Part shown: piece by piece, positions 1-5,306 of the stretch | Layout of the letters: each line of letters starts with the position of its first letter | Position numbering within the stretch: the stretch's first letter is position 1 | NCBI RefSeq assembly: GCF_015207245.1 | Contig: NZ_JADEXF010000326.1 | Location: 1 to 5,310, forward strand | Length of the DNA: 5,310 bases | Direction: 5' to 3' | From: Nostoc cf. edaphicum LEGE 07299 | GTDB taxonomy: Bacteria; Cyanobacteriota; Cyanobacteriia; Cyanobacteriales; Nostocaceae | Notes under the pieces: generated by a model | Databases searched by the model: none | The model's input: only the letters and a program-made list of their open reading frames with translations | Told to the model about the DNA's origin: nothing | Translations under genes and position numbers: made by a program

Positions 1-1402
1 CGGCAATACTGGGAAAATTCATCCGCGCTTCGTTTCCTAATCCCAAAATATCTTGCAAGGGAATAATCGCTTGGTTGGCTATAGAACTCAAAGCTAGGCG
101 AATCAAATCCCAGTGAATGCCATCAGGGCTGATAGAACCTAAATAAAGCAACAAGTTTTGCTTTTCGTTGTCCTCAGCTGTATTGAACCAGCCTATAGTT
201 GTATCATTATCGTGAGTCCCGGTATAAACTACAGCATTGTGCCGATAATTGAATGGTAAAAATGGGTTAGTGGAATCAGCACTAAAGGCAAATTGCAAAA
301 TTTTCATCCCCGGAAATTCATACTTGTCTCGCAGCGCTTCTACCCCCGGTGTAATTACTCCCAAATCTTCTGCTAAGACGGGTAGCTTGCCCAACTTTTG
401 CCTAATCACTTCAAAAAAAGCATCTCCAGGCGCTTCCACCCATTTACCATTTATGGCAGTTTGTTCACCTTGCGGCACAGCCCAATAAGCTTCGAAGCCG
501 CGGAAGTGGTCAATACGAATTATATCTACATAATCCAGCATTGCCTCAAAGCGCTGTACCCACCACTTAAAGTCTTGTTTTTGCAATTCCTCCCAGTTGT
601 AAACCGGGTTGCCCCACAATTGACCGGTGGCGCTAAAGTAATCTGGTGGAACTCCTGCCATTTGAGCAGCAGCACCTGTCTCTTCGTCTAAGCAAAAAAT
701 GTTGGGATGCGCCCACACGTCGGCACTATCATGAGATACGTAGATGGGGATATCGCCAATAATGTTAATGCCGCGCATATTAGCGTAACTTTTTAGTTCT
801 GACCACTGGCGAAAAAACTCAAACTGGACGAATTTGTAATAATAAATATCTCCATTGAGCCGATGCTGTGCTTGCTCCAATGCTTGGGGATCGCGCTTGA
901 CAAATTCTGGCTTCCATGCGTGCCAGTTTGCATTCTCGTTGGCATCTTTTAGCGCCATAAATAAGGCGTAATTATCTAGCCAATAAGCTTTACTGTCGCA
1001 AAAACCTGCAAACTCTTTCTGCTGGATGGGCGTAGCATTGGTTCTAAATTTGTCACAGGCTTTTTTGAGTAGCCCAATCTTAATCGGCACAACCTGCTCG
1101 AAATCTACCTTTTCTACTGGAAATCCTGGTAAATTAGCAAAGTCTTCTTCAGATAGTAAACCCTCTTCTAAGAGTTTTTCTGGGCTAATTAGCAGAGGAT
1201 TTCCTGCCATTGCCGAGTAGCACATATACGGAGAATTGCCGTATCCAGTGGGGCCCAGTGGTAAAACTTGCCAATATTGTTGATGGCTATCTTTAAGAAA
1301 ATCAATGAAGCGATAGGCTTCTAAGCCTAAATCCCCAATACCAAATCGACTGGGAAAGGAGGTAGGATGCAGCAAAATGCCACTGGATCTAGGAAAAGGC
1401 AT
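1..1402 (-). CDS. malQ: 4-alpha-glucanotransferase (amylomaltase / disproportionating enzyme), C-terminus cut by window edge
   Basis: This is a GH77 amylomaltase, which moves alpha-1,4-glucan segments between maltooligosaccharides in the cytoplasm during glycogen and maltodextrin turnover. The frame is open for 467 codons from the ATG at 1402-1400 to the left edge; the family is about 500 residues, so only the tail is missing. It begins MPFPRSSGILLHPTSF, the usual start. The three GH77 catalytic acids are visible: nucleophile Asp298 in RIDHFRGF (codon at 511-509), acid/base Glu345 in VLAEDLGV (370-368), and transition-state Asp398 in GTHDNDT (211-209). Other conserved stretches include LPLGPTGYGNSPY and NIIGDIPIYVSHDSADVW. 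A weak AGG lies 6 nt upstream of the start, and a TATAAT-like hexamer sits at 1419-1414. It is divergent from every other gene here. No disruption is visible. The identification is secure. Confidence 0.97.
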   Translation of the reverse strand, partial: MPFPRSSGILLHPTSFPSRFGIGDLGLEAYRFIDFLKDSHQQYWQVLPLGPTGYGNSPYMCYSAMAGNPLLISPEKLLEEGLLSEEDFANLPGFPVEKVDFEQVVPIKIGLLKKACDKFRTNATPIQQKEFAGFCDSKAYWLDNYALFMALKDANENANWHAWKPEFVKRDPQALEQAQHRLNGDIYYYKFVQFEFFRQWSELKSYANMRGINIIGDIPIYVSHDSADVWAHPNIFCLDEETGAAAQMAGVPPDYFSATGQLWGNPVYNWEELQKQDFKWWVQRFEAMLDYVDIIRIDHFRGFEAYWAVPQGEQTAINGKWVEAPGDAFFEVIRQKLGKLPVLAEDLGVITPGVEALRDKYEFPGMKILQFAFSADSTNPFLPFNYRHNAVVYTGTHDNDTTIGWFNTAEDNEKQNLLLYLGSISPDGIHWDLIRLALSSIANQAIIPLQDILGLGNEARMNFPSIA

Positions 1403-1515
1403 AAGTAACCTGAATTATAAGAGGGAGCAATTGTCTGATGGAGACGCTAGGCGATCGCATCAAATTTATCACTGAACGGTATTTGCAGGGGAAATCAAGT
1501 AAACTCATTTTGTTT

Positions 1516-1543
1516 GTCATTTGTCTTTTGTCATTTGTCCTTT
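1516..1543. repeat. T-rich heptamer tandem repeat, four units
   Basis: Four 7-bp units follow one another: GTCATTT, GTCTTTT, GTCATTT, GTCCTTT. The reverse complement of the main unit is AAATGAC, one base from the TAATGAC phase of the array at 1689-1744, so the two arrays look like versions of the same repeat in opposite orientation. This is the class of short tandemly repeated repetitive sequence known from heterocystous cyanobacteria. Confidence 0.7.
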
Positions 1544-1560
1544 GGGAATAACCAATACAA

Positions 1561-1680
1561 CTCTTGGAGAGGCTGCACTTCTCTACGAGACGCTGCGCGT
1601 AGCTTGCTTCCCCGGAGGGGTACGACTACGCTCTGTTACCACGCCAACGACTACGCGGTAGTTGAGCGCAGTCGAAACTC
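1561..1680. repeat. Palindrome-rich interspersed repeat element
   Basis: Several small inverted repeats are packed together. CTACG (1583-1587) pairs with CGTAG (1598-1602). CCCC (1610-1613) pairs with GGGG (1617-1620) around GGA. GACTACGCTC (1624-1633) pairs with GAGCGCAGTC (1664-1673) with one mismatch. The wording, such as GAGACGCTGCGCGTAGC and TTGAGCGCAGTCGAAACT, matches interspersed repeats I recognise from Nostoc-like genomes. Whether it is transcribed is unknown. Confidence 0.7.
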
Positions 1681-1688
1681 TGTACAAG

Positions 1689-1744
1689 TGACTAATGACT
1701 AATGACCAATGACTAATGACTAATGACTAATGACTAATGACTAA
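1689..1744. repeat. Short tandem heptamer array TGACTAA x 8
   Basis: Eight exact-length 7-bp units run without interruption. Seven are TGACTAA and the third is TGACCAA. Because every unit holds a TGA and seven is not a multiple of three, the array places stops in all three plus-strand frames. It ends 6 bp before the Nudix start codon, so it occupies the whole proximal leader of that gene. It fits the heptanucleotide STRR class of cyanobacteria. Confidence 0.93.
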
Positions 1745-1750
1745 ATAAAT

Positions 1751-2182
1751 ATGACTTACCGAAATCCTACACCAACAGTTGATATCATCATTGAACTAGT
1801 AGATCGACCTCATCGGCCAATAGTGTTAATTGAAAGACATAATCTACCTTTAGGTTGGGCTATTCCTGGTGGTTTTGTAGATTATGGCGAAGCGGTGGAA
1901 GTGGCGGCGCGGCGAGAAGCTGAGGAAGAGACGGGTTTACAGGTGGAATTAGTTGAACAATTACTGGTGTATTCTGACCGCGATCGCGATCCGCGTCAGC
2001 ATACCATTAGCATTGTGTTTTTGGCGACAGCTACGGGGGAACCTGTGGCTGGAGATGATGCTAAGGGTGTAGGCATTTTTGAGTATTGGCGAGTGCCTGG
2101 TAATTTATGTTTTGACCATGATCGCATTTTGCGCGATTATTGGCGGTATCGGCATTATGGGATACGTCCGAGGTTGGGGTAA
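1751..2182 (+). CDS. Nudix hydrolase, possibly ADP-ribose pyrophosphatase-like
   Basis: A cytoplasmic Nudix pyrophosphohydrolase of 143 aa, a normal single-domain length. The Nudix box G-x5-E-x7-REU-x-EE-x-GU is complete: Gly41, Glu47, Arg55-Glu56, Glu59-Glu60 and Gly62-Leu63. Glu56, Glu59 and Glu60 are the expected metal ligands. It is preceded by [12 protein letters not shown], the usual entry to the box. The start [12 protein letters not shown] resembles small ADP-ribose pyrophosphatases, but substrate cannot be settled from the box alone; a nucleoside diphosphate sugar or oxidised nucleotide is also possible. The ATG at 1751 follows a heptamer array by 6 bp, and no Shine-Dalgarno sequence is visible, which is common in cyanobacteria. 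A HIP1 site lies inside the gene (1980-1987). The next gene is about 110 bp downstream behind its own possible promoter. Confidence 0.93.
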   Translation: MTYRNPTPTVDIIIELVDRPHRPIVLIERHNLPLGWAIPGGFVDYGEAVEVAARREAEEETGLQVELVEQLLVYSDRDRDPRQHTISIVFLATATGEPVAGDDAKGVGIFEYWRVPGNLCFDHDRILRDYWRYRHYGIRPRLG

Positions 2183-2190
2183 GAGGAACG

Positions 2191-2226
2191 AACCGCAGAG
2201 GCGCAGAGAGCGCAGAGAGAAGAGGG
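2191..2226. repeat. CGCAGAG purine-rich interspersed repeat
   Basis: Three copies of CGCAGAG (2194-2200, 2202-2208, 2211-2217) are followed by AGA/GGGG purine-rich sequence, starting 8 bp after the Nudix stop codon. This is a common interspersed repeat between cyanobacterial genes. It has no clear hairpin and does not look like a terminator. Confidence 0.6.
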
Positions 2227-2239
2227 GAGAAGAATAGCT

Positions 2240-2272
2240 GTGACACAAAGTTTTTGTGATTATACTGTGTCA
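2240..2272 (+). promoter_or_regulatory. Possible promoter with overlapping inverted repeat upstream of the pentapeptide gene
   Basis: GTGACA (2240-2245, five of six to the -35 consensus) and TATACT (2261-2266, a good -10) are separated by 15 bp, slightly short. A perfect 7-bp inverted repeat, TGACACA (2241-2247) and TGTGTCA (2266-2272), covers both hexamers, as an operator might. An alternative 6-bp hairpin, CACAAA/TTTGTG (2244-2258), sits between. The start codon at 2293 would leave a leader of about 20 nt. The promoter call is inference; the repeats are seen directly. Confidence 0.4.
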
Positions 2273-2292
2273 GTGGTATTTAATGGTGCGTT

Positions 2293-2673
2293 ATGGACGC
2301 TGAAGAACTGTTGGATAAATACGCCGCAGGGGAGCGGAATTTTCATTCAGAAAATTTGAGTGAAGAAAATCTCAAAGGTGCAGACCTCTGTGAAATAGAC
2401 CTATACGGTGCAAATTCGGCTGGAGTTGATTTAAGTGGAGCAAATTTAACCCAAGCAAAGCTTAATAGTACAAATCTTACTAAAGCGTTTTTAACAGATA
2501 CAAAGTTAAGTTCAATAAGTGCTTCTTCAGCAATTTTTGCTTGGACAGACCTCAATGGTGCTGACTTAAGTTGGTCAACTCTCAATAGCGCAAATTTGAA
2601 TCATGCAAACTTAGAACAGGCAAACTTGATAGGTGTAGACCTAAGTAGTGCAAAATTATTTATGCAAACCTAG
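2293..2673 (+). pseudogene. Pentapeptide-repeat protein, 5' part ending at a frameshift
   Basis: These 126 codons are the N-terminal part of a long pentapeptide-repeat protein. The start MDAEELLDKYAAGERNF is the usual opening of cyanobacterial members. From residue 14 to 123 there are 22 consecutive pentads of the A(D/N)LXX type, predicted to form a right-handed four-sided beta-helix. No signal peptide or membrane segment is seen. After Phe123 (2659-2661) the frame reads Met-Gln-Thr and stops at 2671-2673. The same repeat continues in the -1 frame from 2661 with the five-residue register unbroken, so one T is missing from the TTT run. With it restored, the repeat domain would have 53 pentads. 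The function of such proteins is generally unknown. The frameshift may be genuine or a sequencing error. Confidence 0.85.
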
Positions 2674-3125
2674 ATACAGCAAATTTAACTGGAGCAACTC
2701 TTAGTAGTGCAGACCTGACTGCGGCTTCCTTAGCTGAAGCTAATCTCAGTAAAGCTAATCTAACTAAGACAGATTTTAGCCAAGCGTACTTAATTGGAGG
2801 AAACTTTACTCTGGCTAACTTAACTGAGGCAATATTGCAAAGTGCCAAACTCCAAGGAAGTATATTTCATAGAGCGAATCTGAATAAAGTTGATCTCTCA
2901 GGCATGAATTTGGCTGACATAGATTTTGCAGCAGCATCTCTTCAAAGTACAAACCTTACAAAAGCATTTCTCCAAGGAGCGAATTTAGAAAAAGTCAATT
3001 TGCGATGGGCAAATTTAACCAGAGCAAATTTAGATGGAGCAAATTTGAGAAGAGCTGATTTAACTGGAGCAGATGTCTATGGGACGAGCTTTAAAGATGC
3101 TGACCTAACTGGTGCGATAATGCCA
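2661..3125 (+). pseudogene. Pentapeptide-repeat protein, 3' part (31 further pentads)
   Basis: This continues the repeat of the gene that starts at 2293, one frame back. It holds 31 uninterrupted pentads from YANLD to GAIMP, followed by DGEVY, the usual closing wording of cyanobacterial pentapeptide proteins. The first ATG in this frame is at 2835, inside the repeat, so a product starting there would lack an N-terminal cap. Residues STNLTKAFL occur here (2946-2972) and in the 5' part (2467-2493), with all DNA differences synonymous. They are 32 pentads apart once the missing base is restored, that is eight full coils, which suggests an old internal duplication. There is no stop between this segment and RidA. 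Confidence 0.82.
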
Positions 3126-3599
3126 GATGGAGAAGTCTACAAACCGATCGCAGCTGAAGCGAAAATCGGTAAACAGGAAACATCGTTAGAGAAAGTAATA
3201 TCTATGACCCGTAAAGTAATTAATACTGATAACGCACCCGCACCAGTCGGCCCTTATAATCAAGCGATCGCAGCTTCAGGTCAATTTGTATTCATCGCTG
3301 GACAAATTGCCATCGATCCCCGCCTTGGTGATGTCGTCTACACTGATGATGTCAAAAAACAAACTGAACAGGTATTAGCTAATCTTGAAGCCATCCTCAT
3401 AGCAGCTGGGGCGACTTTTCAAGATGTGGTGAAGACCACTGTATTTCTAGCTGACATGAATGATTTCGCGGCGGTGAATGCTGTATATGGTAAATATTTC
3501 CCGGAAAATACAGCCCCAGCACGGGCTTGTGTGCAGGTATCGCGCTTACCTAAAGATGTGTTGGTAGAGATTGATGCGATCGCGGTGATTAGCGGTTAG
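2835..3599 (+). CDS. In-frame pentapeptide-repeat / RidA fusion frame (254 codons from first ATG)
   Basis: One uninterrupted frame joins the last part of the pentapeptide helix (residues 1-97 of this frame) to a complete RidA domain (residues 124-254) through a hydrophilic linker of about 26 residues containing [15 protein letters not shown]. Pentapeptide proteins normally stop soon after the MPDG wording, and RidA is normally a stand-alone protein of about 130 residues. Either this is a true fusion, with the full product about 435 residues after the base at 2661 is restored, or RidA is made on its own from the ATG at 3204. The ATG at 2835 lies in the middle of the repeat and is unlikely to be the natural start. 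Confidence 0.6.
   Translation: MQSAKLQGSIFHRANLNKVDLSGMNLADIDFAAASLQSTNLTKAFLQGANLEKVNLRWANLTRANLDGANLRRADLTGADVYGTSFKDADLTGAIMPDGEVYKPIAAEAKIGKQETSLEKVISMTRKVINTDNAPAPVGPYNQAIAASGQFVFIAGQIAIDPRLGDVVYTDDVKKQTEQVLANLEAILIAAGATFQDVVKTTVFLADMNDFAAVNAVYGKYFPENTAPARACVQVSRLPKDVLVEIDAIAVISG
3204..3599 (+). CDS. ridA: RidA / YjgF family enamine-imine deaminase
   Basis: RidA hydrolyses reactive 2-aminoacrylate and related enamines released by PLP enzymes such as threonine/serine dehydratase, giving a 2-oxoacid and ammonia. It works as a cytoplasmic homotrimer. From the ATG at 3204 the product is 131 aa, the exact family length, and begins [20 protein letters not shown], the standard start. Key residues are present: Tyr18, Arg107 in APARACV (equivalent to E. 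coli Arg105, which binds the carboxylate) and Glu122 in VEIDAIAV (equivalent to Glu120). The core GQIAIDP and [12 protein letters not shown] motifs are intact. The frame is open upstream into the pentapeptide gene, so the start could be internal. Only a weak GAGAAAG lies about 10 nt upstream. The antitoxin gene follows 13 bp after the stop. Confidence 0.93.
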   Translation: MTRKVINTDNAPAPVGPYNQAIAASGQFVFIAGQIAIDPRLGDVVYTDDVKKQTEQVLANLEAILIAAGATFQDVVKTTVFLADMNDFAAVNAVYGKYFPENTAPARACVQVSRLPKDVLVEIDAIAVISG

Positions 3600-3612
3600 A
3601 GAAAATAGAGCA

Positions 3613-3867
3613 ATGAGCAAAATTTTAACGGTTACATTTGATGGTTCTGTTTTGCGCCCAGATATTCCACCTGATTTAGAACTGAACAAACGCTATGTGA
3701 TTACCATCGTTTCTGAGGATATTAACTCATCTAAAACTAAAGTGGCTGATGTGTGGGATGTATTAGAAGATTTAACAGGGACAGTTGATGCACCTGAAGA
3801 TTGGGCAAGTCAACATGACCATTACTTGTATGGCACACCAAAGCGTCAGCCTGAAATTAACACATGA
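3613..3867 (+). CDS. Small antitoxin of a PIN-toxin pair (VapB-like role)
   Basis: An 84-residue acidic protein whose place directly before a PIN-domain gene, overlapping it as ATGA (3864-3867), marks it as the antitoxin. The N-terminal half (ILTVTFDGSVLRPDIPPDLELNKRYVITI) is a short beta-rich unit resembling the DUF104/AF2212-like antitoxin fold of the form V-x-F-D-G-x-V-x-(K/R)-P. The C-terminal part (VWDVLEDLTGTVDAPEDWASQHDHYLYGTPKR) is wording I recognise from cyanobacterial proteins paired with PIN toxins, and is probably the toxin-wrapping tail. No classical helix-turn-helix is evident. It starts 13 bp after the RidA stop with only a short AGAG nearby, so it is probably read from the upstream transcript. 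Family role is inferred from context and similarity; the exact family name is uncertain. Confidence 0.8.
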   Translation: MSKILTVTFDGSVLRPDIPPDLELNKRYVITIVSEDINSSKTKVADVWDVLEDLTGTVDAPEDWASQHDHYLYGTPKRQPEINT

Positions 3868-4285
3868 CGGGTGAGCGAATATTTTTAGACACTGTTTTTA
3901 TCCAAGCGTTACTAAATGTACGCGACCAATACCATCTCAAGGCTAAAATACTGCTACCGCGTGTTCAAAGTGCCGTGGAAGTATGGGTAACTGAAGCTGT
4001 TTTAATTGAAGTTGGTAATGCTTTGAGTGCTTTTAATCGCACAGCCGCGATACGATTTATCCAGCAGTGTTATCAAACAAAAAATATGTGTGTTGTAAGT
4101 GTAGACACACAACTGCTCAACCGTGCTTTACAACTTTATCAGTCCCGTTTAGACAAAACCTGGGGTTAACTGATTGTATTTCGTTTATTGCCATGCAGGA
4201 TCGGGGCTTAATTATTGCAGCAACCGCCGATCAACACTTTGGCCAAGCAGGTTATCGGGCACTTTTGCTGGAAATAGAAGCTTGA
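3864..4285 (+). pseudogene. PIN-domain ribonuclease toxin (VapC-like), split by a one-base frameshift
   Basis: A VapC-type toxin would cut RNA with a metal-bound acidic centre. Frame one (3864-4169, 101 aa) shows Asp9 in IFLDTVF, Glu49 in TEAVLIEVGNAL and Asp97 in SRLDKTWG, then stops at TAA 4167-4169. The rest of the domain, LTDCISFIAMQDRG to the end at 4285, continues in the -1 frame from TTA at 4166-4168. Together the parts give 140 residues, the normal length, with the join exactly inside the conserved DKxWGLTDCISF motif. One T is therefore missing (GGTTAA for GGTTTAA). The truncated 101-aa product lacks the last conserved Asp (104 in the restored protein) and the final helices, so it is probably inactive. 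A sequencing error or stop-associated slippage remain possible. Its start overlaps the antitoxin stop as ATGA, implying coupled translation. Confidence 0.85.
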
Positions 4286-4418
4286 CTGGATTATGGCTTG
4301 AAAAATTACGACTTCAACAGCAGAGTTGAGGATTGGCAATTGTAAGTATTTTTGAGTGTTCCCCTCTGATGAATGCGATCGCCTTTCTAACTTTGGGAAT
4401 ACTGAAATTAAGTACCCT

Positions 4419-4425
4419 AAAGGAG
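4419..4425 (+). promoter_or_regulatory. Ribosome binding site AAAGGAG deciding the start at 4434
   Basis: AAAGGAG is 8 nt before the ATG at 4434. It is the best Shine-Dalgarno sequence in the window. It rules out the in-frame ATG at 4356, whose extra 26 residues (MFPSDECDRL...) contain a HIP1 site and do not look like protein. Confidence 0.85.
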
Positions 4426-4433
4426 TATTAAAA

Positions 4434-4907
4434 ATGGCAGAAAATCGTATCAGTGCCAGTTTAGCCCCAGCAGACAAAGAAGCGGTCATGCAGGCGATCG
4501 CTACAATTAGAGAAAAGTTACCGTTTTTGGTTGATTTGACCCCTGAAGATCGGCGAACAATGCTGAAGATGGGAGATAAAAGTCGGGCTTTTGTAAGCAT
4601 TGCCTTACAAGTGGCAACACAAAACCCTAACTTTTTGCCTCGTTACTTTGATTTAGAAGAAATGCGCCGGGACTTGGAAATATATGAGGACTTGTATCCG
4701 GTGCTGTTGTCTCTAACGCAACTGCAAGAATTGGTGGATGATACCTGTATAACTGCTGCTAGTGAAGCGTATGCAGCAGCATTAGCAGTTTATAGCTATG
4801 CCAAAGCTAGCGGTGATGTTGCAGGTTTAGATGCAGTCATTGATGAGATGGGACGCAGGTTTAACCGCCGTTCTAAGAAAAAGCAACCCGAAGTCCCAGT
4901 TAGCTAA
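4434..4907 (+). CDS. Conserved helical protein of unknown function
   Basis: A 157-residue protein beginning MAENRISASLAP. I do not recognise a named family, though similar proteins seem to be widespread in cyanobacteria. It looks cytoplasmic and almost wholly alpha-helical: no signal peptide, no membrane segment, few glycines and prolines. The first third contains IREKLPFLVDLTPEDRRTML followed by KMGDKSRAFVSIAL; the middle is acidic (DLEEMRRDLEIYEDLYP); the last third is Ala-rich (ASEAYAAALAVYSYAKASGD) and ends in a basic tail (RRFNRRSKKKQ). The start is chosen for its strong ribosome binding site. About 150 bp separate it from the toxin remnant, so it may have its own promoter, though I cannot identify one. 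A HIP1 site lies near its 5' end (4494-4501). A hairpin follows the stop. Confidence 0.85.
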   Translation: MAENRISASLAPADKEAVMQAIATIREKLPFLVDLTPEDRRTMLKMGDKSRAFVSIALQVATQNPNFLPRYFDLEEMRRDLEIYEDLYPVLLSLTQLQELVDDTCITAASEAYAAALAVYSYAKASGDVAGLDAVIDEMGRRFNRRSKKKQPEVPVS

Positions 4908-4913
4908 AGTCTA

Positions 4914-4942
4914 AAATAGGCGATTACAATAGTTGCCTATTT
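4914..4942 (+). terminator. Inverted repeat just after the hypothetical gene
   Basis: AAATAGGC (4914-4921) and GCCTATTT (4935-4942) form a perfect 8-bp stem with a 13-nt loop, starting 6 bp after the stop codon. The T tract is only the end of the stem, so it is a weak terminator candidate. The stronger one is at 4966. Confidence 0.4.
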
Positions 4943-4965
4943 GGTAAAATACACGTAATTTGTAG

Positions 4966-4990
4966 GGGCATAACATTGTTATGCCCTTTT
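4966..4990 (+). terminator. Rho-independent-type hairpin
   Basis: GGGCATAAC (4966-4974) and GTTATGCCC (4978-4986) make a perfect 9-bp stem with a 3-nt loop, followed by TTTT (4987-4990). It sits about 60 bp after the stop of the helical protein gene. The wording TGTAGGGGCATAAC also resembles a dispersed cyanobacterial palindromic repeat, so it may be a mobile repeat serving as a terminator. Confidence 0.7.
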
Positions 4991-5015
4991 CGCATTTTAA
5001 ATCTAAAGATTTTTG

Positions 5016-5063
5016 AAACCCGCGCAGGCGGGTTTTGTCTGTGTAGCCGCGACTTCTAGTCGC
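5016..5063. repeat. Paired palindromes of a dispersed cyanobacterial repeat
   Basis: Two perfect hairpins lie side by side. AAACCCGC (5016-5023) pairs with GCGGGTTT (5028-5035) around a 4-nt loop, followed by one more T. GCGACT (5049-5054) pairs with AGTCGC (5058-5063) around TCT. The connecting phrase GTCTGTGTAGCCGCGACTTC is one I recognise as a recurrent repeat in Nostoc-like genomes. It leads straight into the 21-bp array. Confidence 0.7.
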
Positions 5064-5075
5064 CAAGGCTTTTTT

Positions 5076-5306
5076 GAGCCTCAGAAGGTCAACGTCGAGC
5101 CTCAGAAGGTCAACATCGAGCCTCAGAAGGTCAACATTGAGCCTCAGAAGGTCAACATCGAGCCTCAGAAGGTCAACATCGAGCCTCAGAAGGTCAACGT
5201 CGAGCCTCAGAAGGTCAACGTCGAGCCTCAAAAGGTCAACGTCGAGCCTCAGAAGGTCAACATCGAGCCTCAGAAGGTCAATATCGAGCCTCAGAAGGTC
5301 AATACA
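5076..5306. repeat. 21-bp tandem direct repeat, 11 units
   Basis: Eleven head-to-tail 21-bp units, each of the form GAGCCTCAGAAGGTCAAC plus a variable triplet. The last triplet is GTC in units 1, 6, 7 and 8, ATC in 2, 4, 5, 9 and 10, ATT in 3, and ACA in 11. Unit 8 has CAA for CAG, and units 10 and 11 have AAT for AAC. Read on the plus strand each unit is the heptapeptide EPQKVN followed by Val or Ile, ending at TAA 5307-5309. The minus strand is open too (LRLDVDL repeats). Upstream of the array the plus frame starts at TTG (5013) inside the palindromic repeat with no ribosome binding site, so I treat the array as a DNA repeat rather than a gene. Confidence 0.92.

Larger units (their letters stand above)
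1403..1750. other. Gene-free intergenic block built of short repeats and palindromes
   Basis: No convincing gene lies between malQ and the Nudix gene, which diverge from here. The block holds, in order: a HIP1 site (1451-1458), a T-rich heptamer array (1516-1543), palindrome-rich DNA (1561-1680) and a second heptamer array of opposite orientation (1689-1744). The promoters of both flanking genes must lie within it, but I could not pick a convincing pair of promoter hexamers for either. One open frame at 1587-1702 and a 37-codon frame at 1438-1551 run through repeat DNA and look non-coding. Confidence 0.7.

Noticed and set aside
249..691. Plus-strand open frames within the first 1.4 kb
   Set aside because: They lie antisense to the clearly coding malQ and show no domain or start signal.
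1438..1551. A 37-codon frame beginning METLGDRIKFITERYLQGK
   Set aside because: The second half is the T-rich heptamer array read as protein (LFVICLLSFVLW), there is no ribosome binding site, and it starts only 35 bp from the divergent malQ start. The first half could be a gene remnant, but this cannot be supported.
2343..2848. Minus-strand open frames opposite the pentapeptide repeats
   Set aside because: They are by-products of the repetitive codon pattern of the plus-strand gene (repeated RSAPLR-like wording).
4356..4433. Upstream in-frame ATG extending the helical protein by 26 residues
   Set aside because: The added residues look non-coding and the strong AAAGGAG sits inside them, 8 nt before the ATG at 4434.
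4911..5231. 106-codon minus-strand frame with LRLDVDL repeats
   Set aside because: It is the other strand of the same 21-bp array running on through terminator hairpins, with no start signal or domain.
5076..5306. CRISPR array
   Set aside because: The units are contiguous 21-bp repeats with no unique spacers and no cas genes are nearby.
5076..5306. Plasmid iterons marking a replication origin
   Set aside because: Length and number fit, but no replication initiator gene, AT-rich region or DnaA box is visible in the window, and the surroundings are chromosomal housekeeping genes.
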